Below the pieces are notes generated by a model. That model saw only the letters and a list, made by a program, of their open reading frames with translations, did no database searches and was not told the origin of the DNA. Positions 1-7,044 of a stretch of DNA of 53,675 bases are shown in pieces (the first letter of the stretch is position 1; every line of letters begins with the position of its first letter). The translations under genes were made by a program, and so were the position numbers. This DNA comes from Clostridia bacterium (GTDB taxonomy: Bacteria; Bacillota; Clostridia; Oscillospirales; CAG-272). The DNA lies in NCBI GenBank assembly GCA_017462035.1, contig JAFTRY010000005.1, positions 1 to 53,675 of the forward strand. The letters are read 5' to 3'.

Positions 1-63
1 AATCTCTCGAAATCTCCCGTTTTCTCTTGTTTTCTCGGTCGGATCTTTTTTGACCGATAATGA

Positions 64-139
64 TGGCAGGGGCAGGAGGATTCGAACCCGCGACCCACGG
101 TTTTGGAGACCGGTACTCTACCAGCTGAGCTATACCCCT
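64..139 (-). tRNA. tRNA-Trp (anticodon CCA)
   Basis: Read on the minus strand, the sequence folds as a cloverleaf. The 7-bp acceptor stem is AGGGGTA with TGCCCCT, with discriminator G and the 3' CCA encoded at 64-66. The D-arm contains AGCTCAGCTGGTAGAG, the anticodon loop is CTCCAAA with anticodon CCA, and the T-loop is GGTTCGAATCC. The CCA anticodon identifies tryptophan. A minus-strand promoter lies directly upstream. In many Firmicutes tRNA-Trp sits near secE-nusG, but the downstream side is outside the window, so this cannot be tested. Confidence 0.97.
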
Positions 140-156
140 GTATATTTGACCGTATT

Positions 157-185
157 ATTATATCACATCTTTTTCGCTTTTGCAA
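157..185 (-). promoter_or_regulatory. Promoter of tRNA-Trp
   Basis: On the minus strand a -35 TTGCAA (180-185) and a perfect -10 TATAAT (157-162) are separated by 17 bp. The -10 ends 17 bp before the tRNA 5' end, as expected for a short primary transcript. Confidence 0.8.
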
Positions 186-220
186 GTCTTTTTTGAAAAT
201 TTTTAATATTTTTTCTACAC

Positions 221-250
221 AAAACCGCCCGAGATCATCTCGGGCGGTTT
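221..250 (-). terminator. Terminator of the nrdD-nrdG-dut operon
   Basis: A 13-bp stem, AAACCGCCCGAGA paired with TCTCGGGCGGTTT, closes a 3-nt loop about 12 bp after the dut stop codon. On the minus strand the stem is followed by TTTT and then mixed sequence, so the U-tract is short. Confidence 0.8.
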
Positions 251-261
251 CGTATACTATC

Positions 262-702
262 TTATTTGCCTGTGCTTCCGAATCCACCCGCGCCGCGAAC
301 GGTATTGCCAAGCTCCTCGACCACGGAAAACTCCGCTGCCATATAGGGCGTGAACACGATCTGAGCAATTCGCTCACCGCTTGCTACCGTCTGTGCCGTG
401 GTTCCGTGATTATGCAATGCCACCATGATCTCTCCGCGGTAATCACTGTCAATCACGCCCACCTTATTCGCCGGTGCAAGTCCCTTCTTGGATGCCATGC
501 CGCTCCTGGCGTAGATCAAGCCAACCAAGCCTTCCGGAATCTCCATAGCCAACCCCGTATGAATGAGCTTGGTTTCACCGGGGCAGATCGTAATCTCCGA
601 TTCCTCACAGGCGTACAGATCCGCTCCTGCCGCCGCTGCAGAGCCGTAAGTAGGAATTACTGCTTTCTCATTCAGCTTTTTAATATTCATCGAAAAACCC
701 AT
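262..702 (-). CDS. dut: dUTP diphosphatase (dUTPase)
   Basis: Hydrolyses dUTP to dUMP and pyrophosphate, keeping uracil out of DNA and supplying dUMP for thymidylate synthesis. The 146-residue product has the trimeric dUTPase motifs in order: AGADLYA (motif 1), ARSGMA (motif 2), GVIDSDYRGE (motif 3, catalytic Asp), GERIAQIV (motif 4) and the C-terminal Gly-rich RGAGGFGSTG (motif 5) that closes over the nucleotide. The open frame runs 28 codons further upstream, but the ATG at 702 is preceded by AGAGGA at good spacing, and the product length is typical. It lies 22 bp downstream of nrdG and is probably co-transcribed with nrdD-nrdG, grouping anaerobic dNTP synthesis with dUTP removal. Confidence 0.96.
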   Translation of the reverse strand: MGFSMNIKKLNEKAVIPTYGSAAAAGADLYACEESEITICPGETKLIHTGLAMEIPEGLVGLIYARSGMASKKGLAPANKVGVIDSDYRGEIMVALHNHGTTAQTVASGERIAQIVFTPYMAAEFSVVEELGNTVRGAGGFGSTGK

Positions 703-724
703 AGTATTGTCCTCTCTTTTTATC

Positions 725-1258
725 TTACCTTTGCATATATTCGGGCAATAATACTGCCCGTCCTTCCTGTAAAGAAGAAGGAACATCCAAAATTCTTTGA
801 TTGGCAGAGCCTCGGAACCTCAAATTCAGATCCTTCAGATCTTCCACGAACCGTCCGTCCACCAGCACGTCCAAACAGTTCAGCATCCGTCGTGTCACTG
901 ACGGCTCTCCCAGCCGCCCCGGAAGAAGATCCTTCTCGAAGTCATAGCCCGTATAGCACCAAATGTTTTTTTGGGGATACCGCTGACGGATCCGCTCCAA
1001 CAGCGGTGCGAGCTCCGCTTGATTACAGGGCTCAAAGGGCTCGCCTCCCAGCAAGGAAAAGCCCTTGATATAGGCGGGAGAAAGAGCCTCAAGAAGCTTT
1101 TGCTCCACTTCCCCATCAAAAGGCTTTCCGTACTGGAAATCCCACGCCTCTGCATTAAAACAGCCCTTACAGCGATGAGTACAGCCACTGACGAACAGGG
1201 AAACTCGCACCCCCGGACCGTTTGCCACGTCGTGGAGCTTTATGGTTGCATAATTCAT
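725..1258 (-). CDS. nrdG: Anaerobic ribonucleotide reductase activating protein (radical SAM)
   Basis: Activase that uses S-adenosylmethionine and a [4Fe-4S] cluster to install the glycyl radical on NrdD. The 177-residue product carries the radical-SAM cluster motif CTHRCKGC (CxxxCxxC) at about residues 26-33. SLLGGEPF follows as the conserved GGEP SAM-binding motif. The length matches short NrdG activases. The start ATG at 1258 is preceded by TAAGGAG at good spacing. It begins 12 bp after the nrdD stop codon, an arrangement consistent with co-translation. Confidence 0.96.
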   Translation of the reverse strand: MNYATIKLHDVANGPGVRVSLFVSGCTHRCKGCFNAEAWDFQYGKPFDGEVEQKLLEALSPAYIKGFSLLGGEPFEPCNQAELAPLLERIRQRYPQKNIWCYTGYDFEKDLLPGRLGEPSVTRRMLNCLDVLVDGRFVEDLKDLNLRFRGSANQRILDVPSSLQEGRAVLLPEYMQR

Positions 1259-1270
1259 CTGTCTTGCTCC

Positions 1271-3397
1271 TTACAGATGGAGAACCCTGGATTTGATCTC
1301 CTTGGTTTTTCCCACATTCCAAAAGTTTTCACCCAGATACCCACAGGTACGGCGAGTCACGTTCATATGCTTTTGATCCTTATTGTGACATACGGGACAT
1401 TCCCACTGGTTGTCATCGTTGATTATGATCTCTCCGTCGTAGCCGCAAATATGGCAATAGTCACTCTTCGTATTGAACTCGGCATACTGAATATGATCGT
1501 AAATAAAGCGCACAATATCCTCCAGTGCCTCCAGGTTATGTCGCATATTGGGAATTTCCACGTAGGAAATAGCACCGCCGGAGGAAATGGTCTGGAACTG
1601 ACTTTCAAATTCAAACTTAGAGAAGGCATCGATCTGTTCCCGCACGTCAACGTGATAGGAATTGGTATAGTACCCCTTGTCGGTAATATCGGGAATCATA
1701 CCGAACCGCTCACCGTCAATCCGCGCGAAGCGGTAGCAAAGAGACTCAGCAGGGGTTCCGTACAAGCCGAAGCCAAGCCCCGTCTCCTGTTTCCAGCGCT
1801 CGCACGCCGCCCTCATATGCTTCATCACACGAAGCGCGAACTCCAAACCCACGGGATCCGTATGGCTTACCCCCTTCATCAAGCGAGTCAGCTCATACAG
1901 TCCAATATACCCCAGAGAGATCGTCGAATATCCGTCGTGCAGGTAGCGATCAATGGTCTCTCCCTTTTTCAATCGGGCAATAGCACCGTACTGCCAGTGA
2001 ACGGGGCTTGTATCGGAAATGGTGCCCTCCAGAGATTCATGGCGGCAGATCAGAGCCTTTCGGCAAAGCTCCAGCCGTTCGTCAAAGAGCTTCCAGAACT
2101 CATCCTCGTCGCCCTTCGCAAGGATCCCGATCTGGGGAAGGTTCAGGCTGACCACACCCTGATTAAAGCGCCCCTCAAACTGATACTCTCCCTTCTCGTT
2201 TACGTACGGAGAGAGGAAGGATCGGCACCCCATGGGCGAGAATACGTTTCCCTCATAGTTTTCCCGCATTTTCTTCGCGGAAATATAGTCGGGATACAGC
2301 CGCTTGGCAGAGCATTTCACCGCCATACGGGTAATATAGTCGTATTTTCCTCCCTTCAGACAGTTGCACTCGTCCAAGACGTAGATCAGCTTAGGGAATG
2401 CGGGAGTAACATATACATCCTTTTCGTTTTTAATACCCTGGTATCTCTGACGGAGGATCTCCTCAATGATCATGGCATTTTCTTCTACGTACTCGTCATC
2501 CTCCCGAATATGCATAAAGATCGTTACAAAGGGAGACTGTCCGTTGGTGGTCATCAAGGTATTGATCTGATACTGAATGGTCTGAACACCCGAACGAAGC
2601 TCGTCACGAAGACGGACGTCGGCAACCTTCCGAATGGCGGACTCCTCCATCTCCTCCCCGAAATTCCGTCTGAGCTGTGCCTCAAATTTTTCTCTGCTAC
2701 GGCGAAGATACTTGCCCAAGTGACCGATATCCACAGATTGACCGCCATACTGAGAGCTTGCCACGGCGGCAATGATCTGCGTCATAATGGTACAAGCCAC
2801 CTGGAAGGACTTAGGCGACTCGATCATCTTTCCGTTCATAACCGTCCCGTTATCCAGCATGTCACCGATATTGATCAGACAGCAGTTAAAAATAGGCTGA
2901 AGAAAGTAGTCGGCATCATGGAAGTGAATCGCTCCCTCGTCGTGAGCGCGAGAGATTTCCTCGGGCAACAGGATCCGCCTGGTCAGATCCTTGGATACCT
3001 CTCCCGCGATCAGATCTCGCTGCGTGGATGCCATCACGGCGTTTTTGTTGGAATTTTCCTCCATAACCTCTTTGTTGGAATTCTTGATCAGAGAAAGAAT
3101 GGATTCATCCGTCGTGTTCGCATGTCGGATCAAAGCGCGCTCGTAGCGGTAAATAATATACGTCTTACTCAACGTATACTTCCCCAGCATCATCAAATCA
3201 TGCTCCACCATATCCTGAATATCTTCCACCAGGTAACGGCTTCTCTTTTTCCGTTCAATATTAGAAACGATCTGCTCGATCTGCTCGTTGCTGACACGGT
3301 GTTCCTCTTCCACGGCGGCATTTGCCTTCCGAATAGCGGTAACAATTTTATTTCTATCAAAATCCACGGTAGACCCGTCTCGTTTAATAACCTTCAT
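1271..3397 (-). CDS. nrdD: Anaerobic ribonucleoside-triphosphate reductase (class III)
   Basis: Reduces ribonucleoside triphosphates to dNTPs under anoxia using a glycyl radical. The 708-residue protein begins with an ATP-cone (about residues 1-95, MKVIKRDGSTVDFDR), the allosteric nucleotide-binding domain. The reductase barrel follows. A C-terminal zinc site is visible as CHIC and CPVC pairs, and the glycyl-radical loop RRTCGYLGENFWNVG lies near the end. First gene of nrdD-nrdG-dut. The upstream region holds a perfect sigma-A promoter overlapped by NrdR boxes, so expression is probably repressed when dNTP or ATP signals load NrdR. Confidence 0.97.
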   Translation of the reverse strand: MKVIKRDGSTVDFDRNKIVTAIRKANAAVEEEHRVSNEQIEQIVSNIERKKRSRYLVEDIQDMVEHDLMMLGKYTLSKTYIIYRYERALIRHANTTDESILSLIKNSNKEVMEENSNKNAVMASTQRDLIAGEVSKDLTRRILLPEEISRAHDEGAIHFHDADYFLQPIFNCCLINIGDMLDNGTVMNGKMIESPKSFQVACTIMTQIIAAVASSQYGGQSVDIGHLGKYLRRSREKFEAQLRRNFGEEMEESAIRKVADVRLRDELRSGVQTIQYQINTLMTTNGQSPFVTIFMHIREDDEYVEENAMIIEEILRQRYQGIKNEKDVYVTPAFPKLIYVLDECNCLKGGKYDYITRMAVKCSAKRLYPDYISAKKMRENYEGNVFSPMGCRSFLSPYVNEKGEYQFEGRFNQGVVSLNLPQIGILAKGDEDEFWKLFDERLELCRKALICRHESLEGTISDTSPVHWQYGAIARLKKGETIDRYLHDGYSTISLGYIGLYELTRLMKGVSHTDPVGLEFALRVMKHMRAACERWKQETGLGFGLYGTPAESLCYRFARIDGERFGMIPDITDKGYYTNSYHVDVREQIDAFSKFEFESQFQTISSGGAISYVEIPNMRHNLEALEDIVRFIYDHIQYAEFNTKSDYCHICGYDGEIIINDDNQWECPVCHNKDQKHMNVTRRTCGYLGENFWNVGKTKEIKSRVLHL

Positions 3398-3435
3398 ATT
3401 CCCTTCCTTTCCTTTTTCTCCAAATGTGCAGTACT

Positions 3436-3464
3436 ATTATACAGCATATTTTGTGCTTTGTCAA
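3436..3464 (-). promoter_or_regulatory. Consensus promoter of nrdD operon
   Basis: On the minus strand, TTGACA (3459-3464), a 17-bp spacer and TATAAT (3436-3441) form a perfect sigma-A promoter. It lies about 40 bp upstream of the nrdD start codon. The spacer is occupied by an NrdR box. Confidence 0.9.
3441..3456 (-). promoter_or_regulatory. NrdR box (promoter-proximal)
   Basis: The 16-mer ACAGCATATTTTGTGC resembles the NrdR consensus (ACAC-wAtATwtt-GTGT type). It sits exactly between -35 and -10, a position that would block RNA polymerase. A partner box starts 32 bp away. Confidence 0.78.
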
Positions 3465-3472
3465 CGGCAGAA

Positions 3473-3488
3473 ACACTACATCTTGTGT
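3473..3488 (-). promoter_or_regulatory. NrdR box (promoter-distal)
   Basis: The 16-mer ACACTACATCTTGTGT has intact ACAC/GTGT ends. It is separated from the promoter-proximal box by 16 bp (32 bp start to start, about three helical turns), which is the characteristic spacing of paired NrdR boxes upstream of nrd genes. Confidence 0.8.
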
Positions 3489-3522
3489 TTTTGGAAAGAA
3501 ACACAAAATTCAACGAGACACT

Positions 3523-4593
3523 TTATTCAATTTCAACAAAATGCCGAGAGGCGGATGTTCCAGAAGGAAAGCCGCACTCCTTGAGTACCGCCGCCAGAAG
3601 AGGTCCCAAGAGCATCCCGCCTACGCCAAAGAGTAAAAAAGCGGCAAAGGTACAAAGAAGAATTGCCAAGGGATGAATCCCCAAGCTCCCCCCAACCAAG
3701 TGAGGCTCCGCTACCTGGCGTACAATCGTAATCACGCCGTAAAGAATCAACAGCCCCACACCAAAGGAGATCTCGTGAAACACAAAGGACAGGACCGCCC
3801 AGGGAATGAGTACGGTACCGGCACCGAAAACGGGTAATACGTCCACCAAGGCGATCAGACCTGCCAATAGGAACGCATATTCCTGTCCCAGGATCATAAG
3901 TCCCACCCAAACCTCTCCAAAGGTAAGAAGCATCAGGAGAACATAGGCTCTTAGATACCGACGGATCCCCCGTCCGATTCCTTTCTTCACGTTCCGAAGC
4001 CTTTCTCGCGCGGAGGGAGAAAGTACTCCGCGGATCCTCTCTCGGATCCGCCCGCAATCCACACTGAGATAAAAGCAACTCAGGATTGTTACCACCACGG
4101 TCATAATTGCCTCCGGTGTCCGACGTAATAGATTTCCAACGCCTGTACCCAATTCACCCTTCCATGAGGCAACCGCTTCGGTCATCCATCCCTCAGCTCC
4201 CTCTCCCATGCTCAAAAACGGGACTCGATCCGATATCCTTTCCATCCATTGTGACAGATACTCCATCCGCTCCTCCAGCCATCCGGGATTTGCCGACATC
4301 CATGCTGCCAATGACTCCAGCTCTTTCCATAATCGAACCGCCCCCCAACCGATGAGTCCTCCCAAAAGAAGTAACAACAGTATCACATAAAACACCGCGC
4401 AAAGCTTTCTCGGCAAATGGGTATGCTCCGCCGTTTTTCTCGCCAGAGGATCCACCACCGCCGCCACACAAGCGGAAATCAAAAGCACCCAAACCAATGG
4501 CGAGAGCCAGCGAAGCACCAATACGATCCCGCCAATCAACAACCCAACACAAAAGAGCTTTGCCGCCCGTTCCTGCCACCGTCTTTCCTCCAT
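3523..4593 (-). CDS. AI-2E family (PerM/YtvI-like) membrane protein
   Basis: Polytopic membrane protein of the AI-2E/PerM family. Members include autoinducer-2 exporters, Na+(Li+)/H+ antiporters and the sporulation protein YtvI, so the substrate cannot be read from sequence. Hydrophobic segments occur near the N-terminus (GLLIGGIVLVL; LVWVLLISACVAAVV; VFYVILLLLLLGGLIGW). A soluble loop follows, then a cluster of C-terminal segments with the family-typical ALVDVLPVFGAGTVLIPW and PHLVGGSLGIHPLAILL. The frame is open from a TTG at 4623, but the ATG at 4593 has AAGGGG at better spacing, giving 356 residues. It stands alone, and its 3' end lies 35 bp before the distal NrdR box. No terminator was seen between them. 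Confidence 0.88.
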   Translation of the reverse strand: MEERRWQERAAKLFCVGLLIGGIVLVLRWLSPLVWVLLISACVAAVVDPLARKTAEHTHLPRKLCAVFYVILLLLLLGGLIGWGAVRLWKELESLAAWMSANPGWLEERMEYLSQWMERISDRVPFLSMGEGAEGWMTEAVASWKGELGTGVGNLLRRTPEAIMTVVVTILSCFYLSVDCGRIRERIRGVLSPSARERLRNVKKGIGRGIRRYLRAYVLLMLLTFGEVWVGLMILGQEYAFLLAGLIALVDVLPVFGAGTVLIPWAVLSFVFHEISFGVGLLILYGVITIVRQVAEPHLVGGSLGIHPLAILLCTFAAFLLFGVGGMLLGPLLAAVLKECGFPSGTSASRHFVEIE

Positions 4594-4692
4594 CACTAAC
4601 CCCTTCCCGTGCTCGTTTTCCAATTACGAGCCTTCATTCTACCATATAATATAAGTTTTTCCCCTCTTTTTATTTCCATTCGTGTAAAAAAC

Positions 4693-4721
4693 TTGACATT
4701 CGGGACAGAATCTGTTAAAAT
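4693..4721 (+). promoter_or_regulatory. Promoter of the lipoprotein cyclophilin gene
   Basis: TTGACA (4693-4698), a 17-bp spacer and TAAAAT (4716-4721) lie about 34 bp upstream of the start codon. Confidence 0.8.
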
Positions 4722-4754
4722 AATTGAGATGATTCATAAAATGAGATTGGAGAA

Positions 4755-5375
4755 ATGCAAACAATGATGAAAAAAATATGCTGTCTGATTCTTTCCTGTC
4801 TGCTTCTTTGCGTATCCTTTACCGCCTGCAGCAAAAAAGATGAGAATCTGGAAAAAGTGAATCTGGTTTCAGAAAAAACCGATTATGTAGCCATTCAGGT
4901 GGAGGACTACGGTACCATCGTAATCCACCTCCGTGCCGACGTAGCACCCATCACCGTGGCAAACTTTCAAAAGCTGGTATCCGAGGGCTTTTACGACGGT
5001 CTGATTTTCCACCGTGTGATCGAGAACTTCATGATCCAGGGCGGAGACCCCAAGGGAAATGGAACCGGCGGCTCCTCTGAAACCATTAAGGGTGAATTTG
5101 AGTCAAACGGCGTTCAGAACGATCTGAGCCATAAACGGGGTGTCATATCCATGGCGAGAAACAGCATCAGTATGGATTCTGCCTCTTCTCAGTTCTTTAT
5201 CTGCCATGCCGACTCCACCTATTTGGACGGTGATTATGCCGCCTTTGGCGAGGTGATTTACGGTTTAGAGGTAGTGGATGCCATTGCTTCCGTGCAAACC
5301 AACAGCAACGACAAGCCTTTGGAAAATGTCACCATCTCCTCCATTCAATTCGCAACCTTGAAGAAAGAGGGCTGA
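4755..5375 (+). CDS. Lipoprotein peptidyl-prolyl cis-trans isomerase (cyclophilin type)
   Basis: Cyclophilin-type prolyl isomerase, probably anchored outside the membrane, where it would help fold exported proteins. The N-terminus is a lipoprotein signal (KKICCLILSCLLLCVSFTAC) ending in the lipobox SFTAC, so Cys25 would be lipidated. The cyclophilin domain follows at about residues 43-205. It has the core motif FHRVIENFMIQGGDP with the catalytic Arg, then SQFFICHADSTYLDG and FGEVIYGLEVVD. The first ATG (4755) has GGAG only 2 nt away; ATGs at 4764 and 4767 fit the ribosome site better, so up to four residues may be absent. Monocistronic, between its own promoter and a strong terminator. Confidence 0.95.
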   Translation: MQTMMKKICCLILSCLLLCVSFTACSKKDENLEKVNLVSEKTDYVAIQVEDYGTIVIHLRADVAPITVANFQKLVSEGFYDGLIFHRVIENFMIQGGDPKGNGTGGSSETIKGEFESNGVQNDLSHKRGVISMARNSISMDSASSQFFICHADSTYLDGDYAAFGEVIYGLEVVDAIASVQTNSNDKPLENVTISSIQFATLKKEG

Positions 5376-5387
5376 TCTGCCTCCCCC

Positions 5388-5422
5388 AAGGACTCGACTG
5401 CTTGACAGTCGAGTCCTTTTTT
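5388..5422 (+). terminator. Rho-independent terminator of the cyclophilin gene
   Basis: A perfect 13-bp stem, AAGGACTCGACTG paired with CAGTCGAGTCCTT, with loop CTTGA, is followed by a T-run, 12 bp after the stop codon. Confidence 0.95.
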
Positions 5423-5471
5423 GTCGATTTCGCTGAAATTTATGAATATGGTAGAAAAATTCATTTTTTCA

Positions 5472-5500
5472 TTGACAATTTCTTAGTAAAATAGTATAAT
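5472..5500 (+). promoter_or_regulatory. Consensus promoter of the MBOAT-AlgX operon
   Basis: TTGACA (5472-5477), a 17-bp spacer and TATAAT (5495-5500) form a perfect sigma-A promoter 32 bp before the MBOAT start codon. Confidence 0.9.
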
Positions 5501-5532
5501 TAGTCTGATATTTTGTTTTGGGAGGTAATCCT

Positions 5533-7026
5533 ATGCTTTTTAGCTCCATGTTGTTCCTGTGGATCTTCTTAGCTGCGGTGATCGCAGTAAATTTCTTATT
5601 TACCTGCTTACCCTTTAAAACGGAAGGAACAAGAATTGCCGCCAAAAACGGATTCTTGCTGATCGTCAGTCTCCTCTTTTACGCATGGGGAGGCATCTAT
5701 TACCTGATTCTCATGCTTGCTTCCATCGTCTTAAACTACGTCGGCGGTTTTTTGCTGGAGGTCGTGGCGAAAAATCCGAAGCAAAGAAAGGCATATCTGG
5801 TTCTGGTCATCGTGCTGAACCTGGCAATGCTGTTCTTCTTCAAATATTTCAACATGCTGATCGTGATCATCGAGTCACTCATGAACACGTCGGAAGGATT
5901 TTCCGGTGTCTGGACCTCCATGATCGGTATGGAAGGAACTGGTGCCCTTGGCTTTAAGGAGATCGTCCTGCCCATCGGTATCTCCTTCTTTACCTTCCAA
6001 GCCATGTCCTATGTCATAGACCTTTACCGCGGGCAGGCAAATCTGCAAAGAAGCCTCATTGACTTCGCCCTGTATGTCTCCCTGTTTCCCCAGCTGATCG
6101 CCGGTCCTATCGTCCGATACAGTGATGTTGAACTCCAGCTTCACGGCAGACAGGAGTCCATTACCCTTTTCGTTTCGGGACAAAAGAGATTCTGCTACGG
6201 TTTGGCGAAGAAGGTGTTGCTTTCCAATACCTTTGCTCAGCTTGCCGACGATATTTGGGCACTGGAAACAAATACCCTGGGGGCCGCTCTGGCATGGTTC
6301 GGCGTTGTTGCTTACACCCTCCAAATCTATTACGATTTTTCCGGATATTCCGACATGGCAATTGGACTTGGCAGAATGTTTGGATTCACCTTTAAAGAAA
6401 ACTTCAACTATCCCTACACCTCCTGCTCGGTTCAAGAGTTTTGGCGCAGATGGCACATTTCCCTCTCCACCTGGTTCAAGGAATACGTATACATCCCCTT
6501 GGGCGGAAACCGAAAAGGAAAATTCCGTACTTACTACAACGTGTTTATCGTCTTCCTGCTGACCGGTATTTGGCATGGAGCAAATTTCACCTTCATTGTT
6601 TGGGGTCTGTTCTACGCCGTTCTTCAAATTTTGGAACGCCTGTTCCTCAAAAAGCTGCTGGATAAGAATCCCATTAAAATTCTCAACTGGGCGTATACCA
6701 TGCTTGCCGTCATGATCGGTTGGGTCTATTTCCGTTCCGAGGACATTCTCCAAGCCAATGAATACGTTCGCCAAATGTTCAGCTTCGGCGGCACTTCTCA
6801 GCACAGTATTCTTTCTTATCTGTCCATGAAGGTAATCATTTGTTTGGTTGTCGCGATTCCCCTGGTGGGATTCGTACAAAGACCGTTGCAAAAATGGTAC
6901 GAAAAGGTGCGCTACCGTGTCCCTGTGATGGCAGCCGATCTGACCCTTCAGTGTGTTCTTTTGGTCTTGGCGGTTCTTCTGCTCATTGGAGGAACCTACA
7001 ACCCCTTCATTTACTTCCAATTCTGA
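5533..7026 (+). CDS. MBOAT family O-acyltransferase (AlgI/DltB-like)
   Basis: Multipass membrane O-acyltransferase that moves acyl groups, typically acetyl, across the membrane to a surface polysaccharide or teichoic acid. The 497-residue product has hydrophobic segments throughout. It carries the MBOAT signatures YYDFSGYSDMAIGLGRMFGF, EFWRRWHISLSTWFKEYVYI and LTGIWHGANFTFIVWG with the presumed catalytic His at about residue 348. The ATG at 5533 was chosen because GGAGG ends 7 nt before it; the frame is open from a TTG at 5518. It is followed after 18 bp by an AlgX/AlgJ-like gene, the usual partner that completes acyl transfer outside the membrane. The acceptor polymer cannot be inferred. Confidence 0.95.
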   Translation: MLFSSMLFLWIFLAAVIAVNFLFTCLPFKTEGTRIAAKNGFLLIVSLLFYAWGGIYYLILMLASIVLNYVGGFLLEVVAKNPKQRKAYLVLVIVLNLAMLFFFKYFNMLIVIIESLMNTSEGFSGVWTSMIGMEGTGALGFKEIVLPIGISFFTFQAMSYVIDLYRGQANLQRSLIDFALYVSLFPQLIAGPIVRYSDVELQLHGRQESITLFVSGQKRFCYGLAKKVLLSNTFAQLADDIWALETNTLGAALAWFGVVAYTLQIYYDFSGYSDMAIGLGRMFGFTFKENFNYPYTSCSVQEFWRRWHISLSTWFKEYVYIPLGGNRKGKFRTYYNVFIVFLLTGIWHGANFTFIVWGLFYAVLQILERLFLKKLLDKNPIKILNWAYTMLAVMIGWVYFRSEDILQANEYVRQMFSFGGTSQHSILSYLSMKVIICLVVAIPLVGFVQRPLQKWYEKVRYRVPVMAADLTLQCVLLVLAVLLLIGGTYNPFIYFQF

Positions 7027-7044
7027 GGCAAAGGAGGATACGTT

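Noticed and set aside
971..3676. Very long plus-strand open frame (about 900 codons)
   Set aside because: It lies antisense to nrdD and nrdG, has no ribosome site, and its protein is biased with no recognisable motif, whereas the minus strand encodes complete, motif-rich enzymes.
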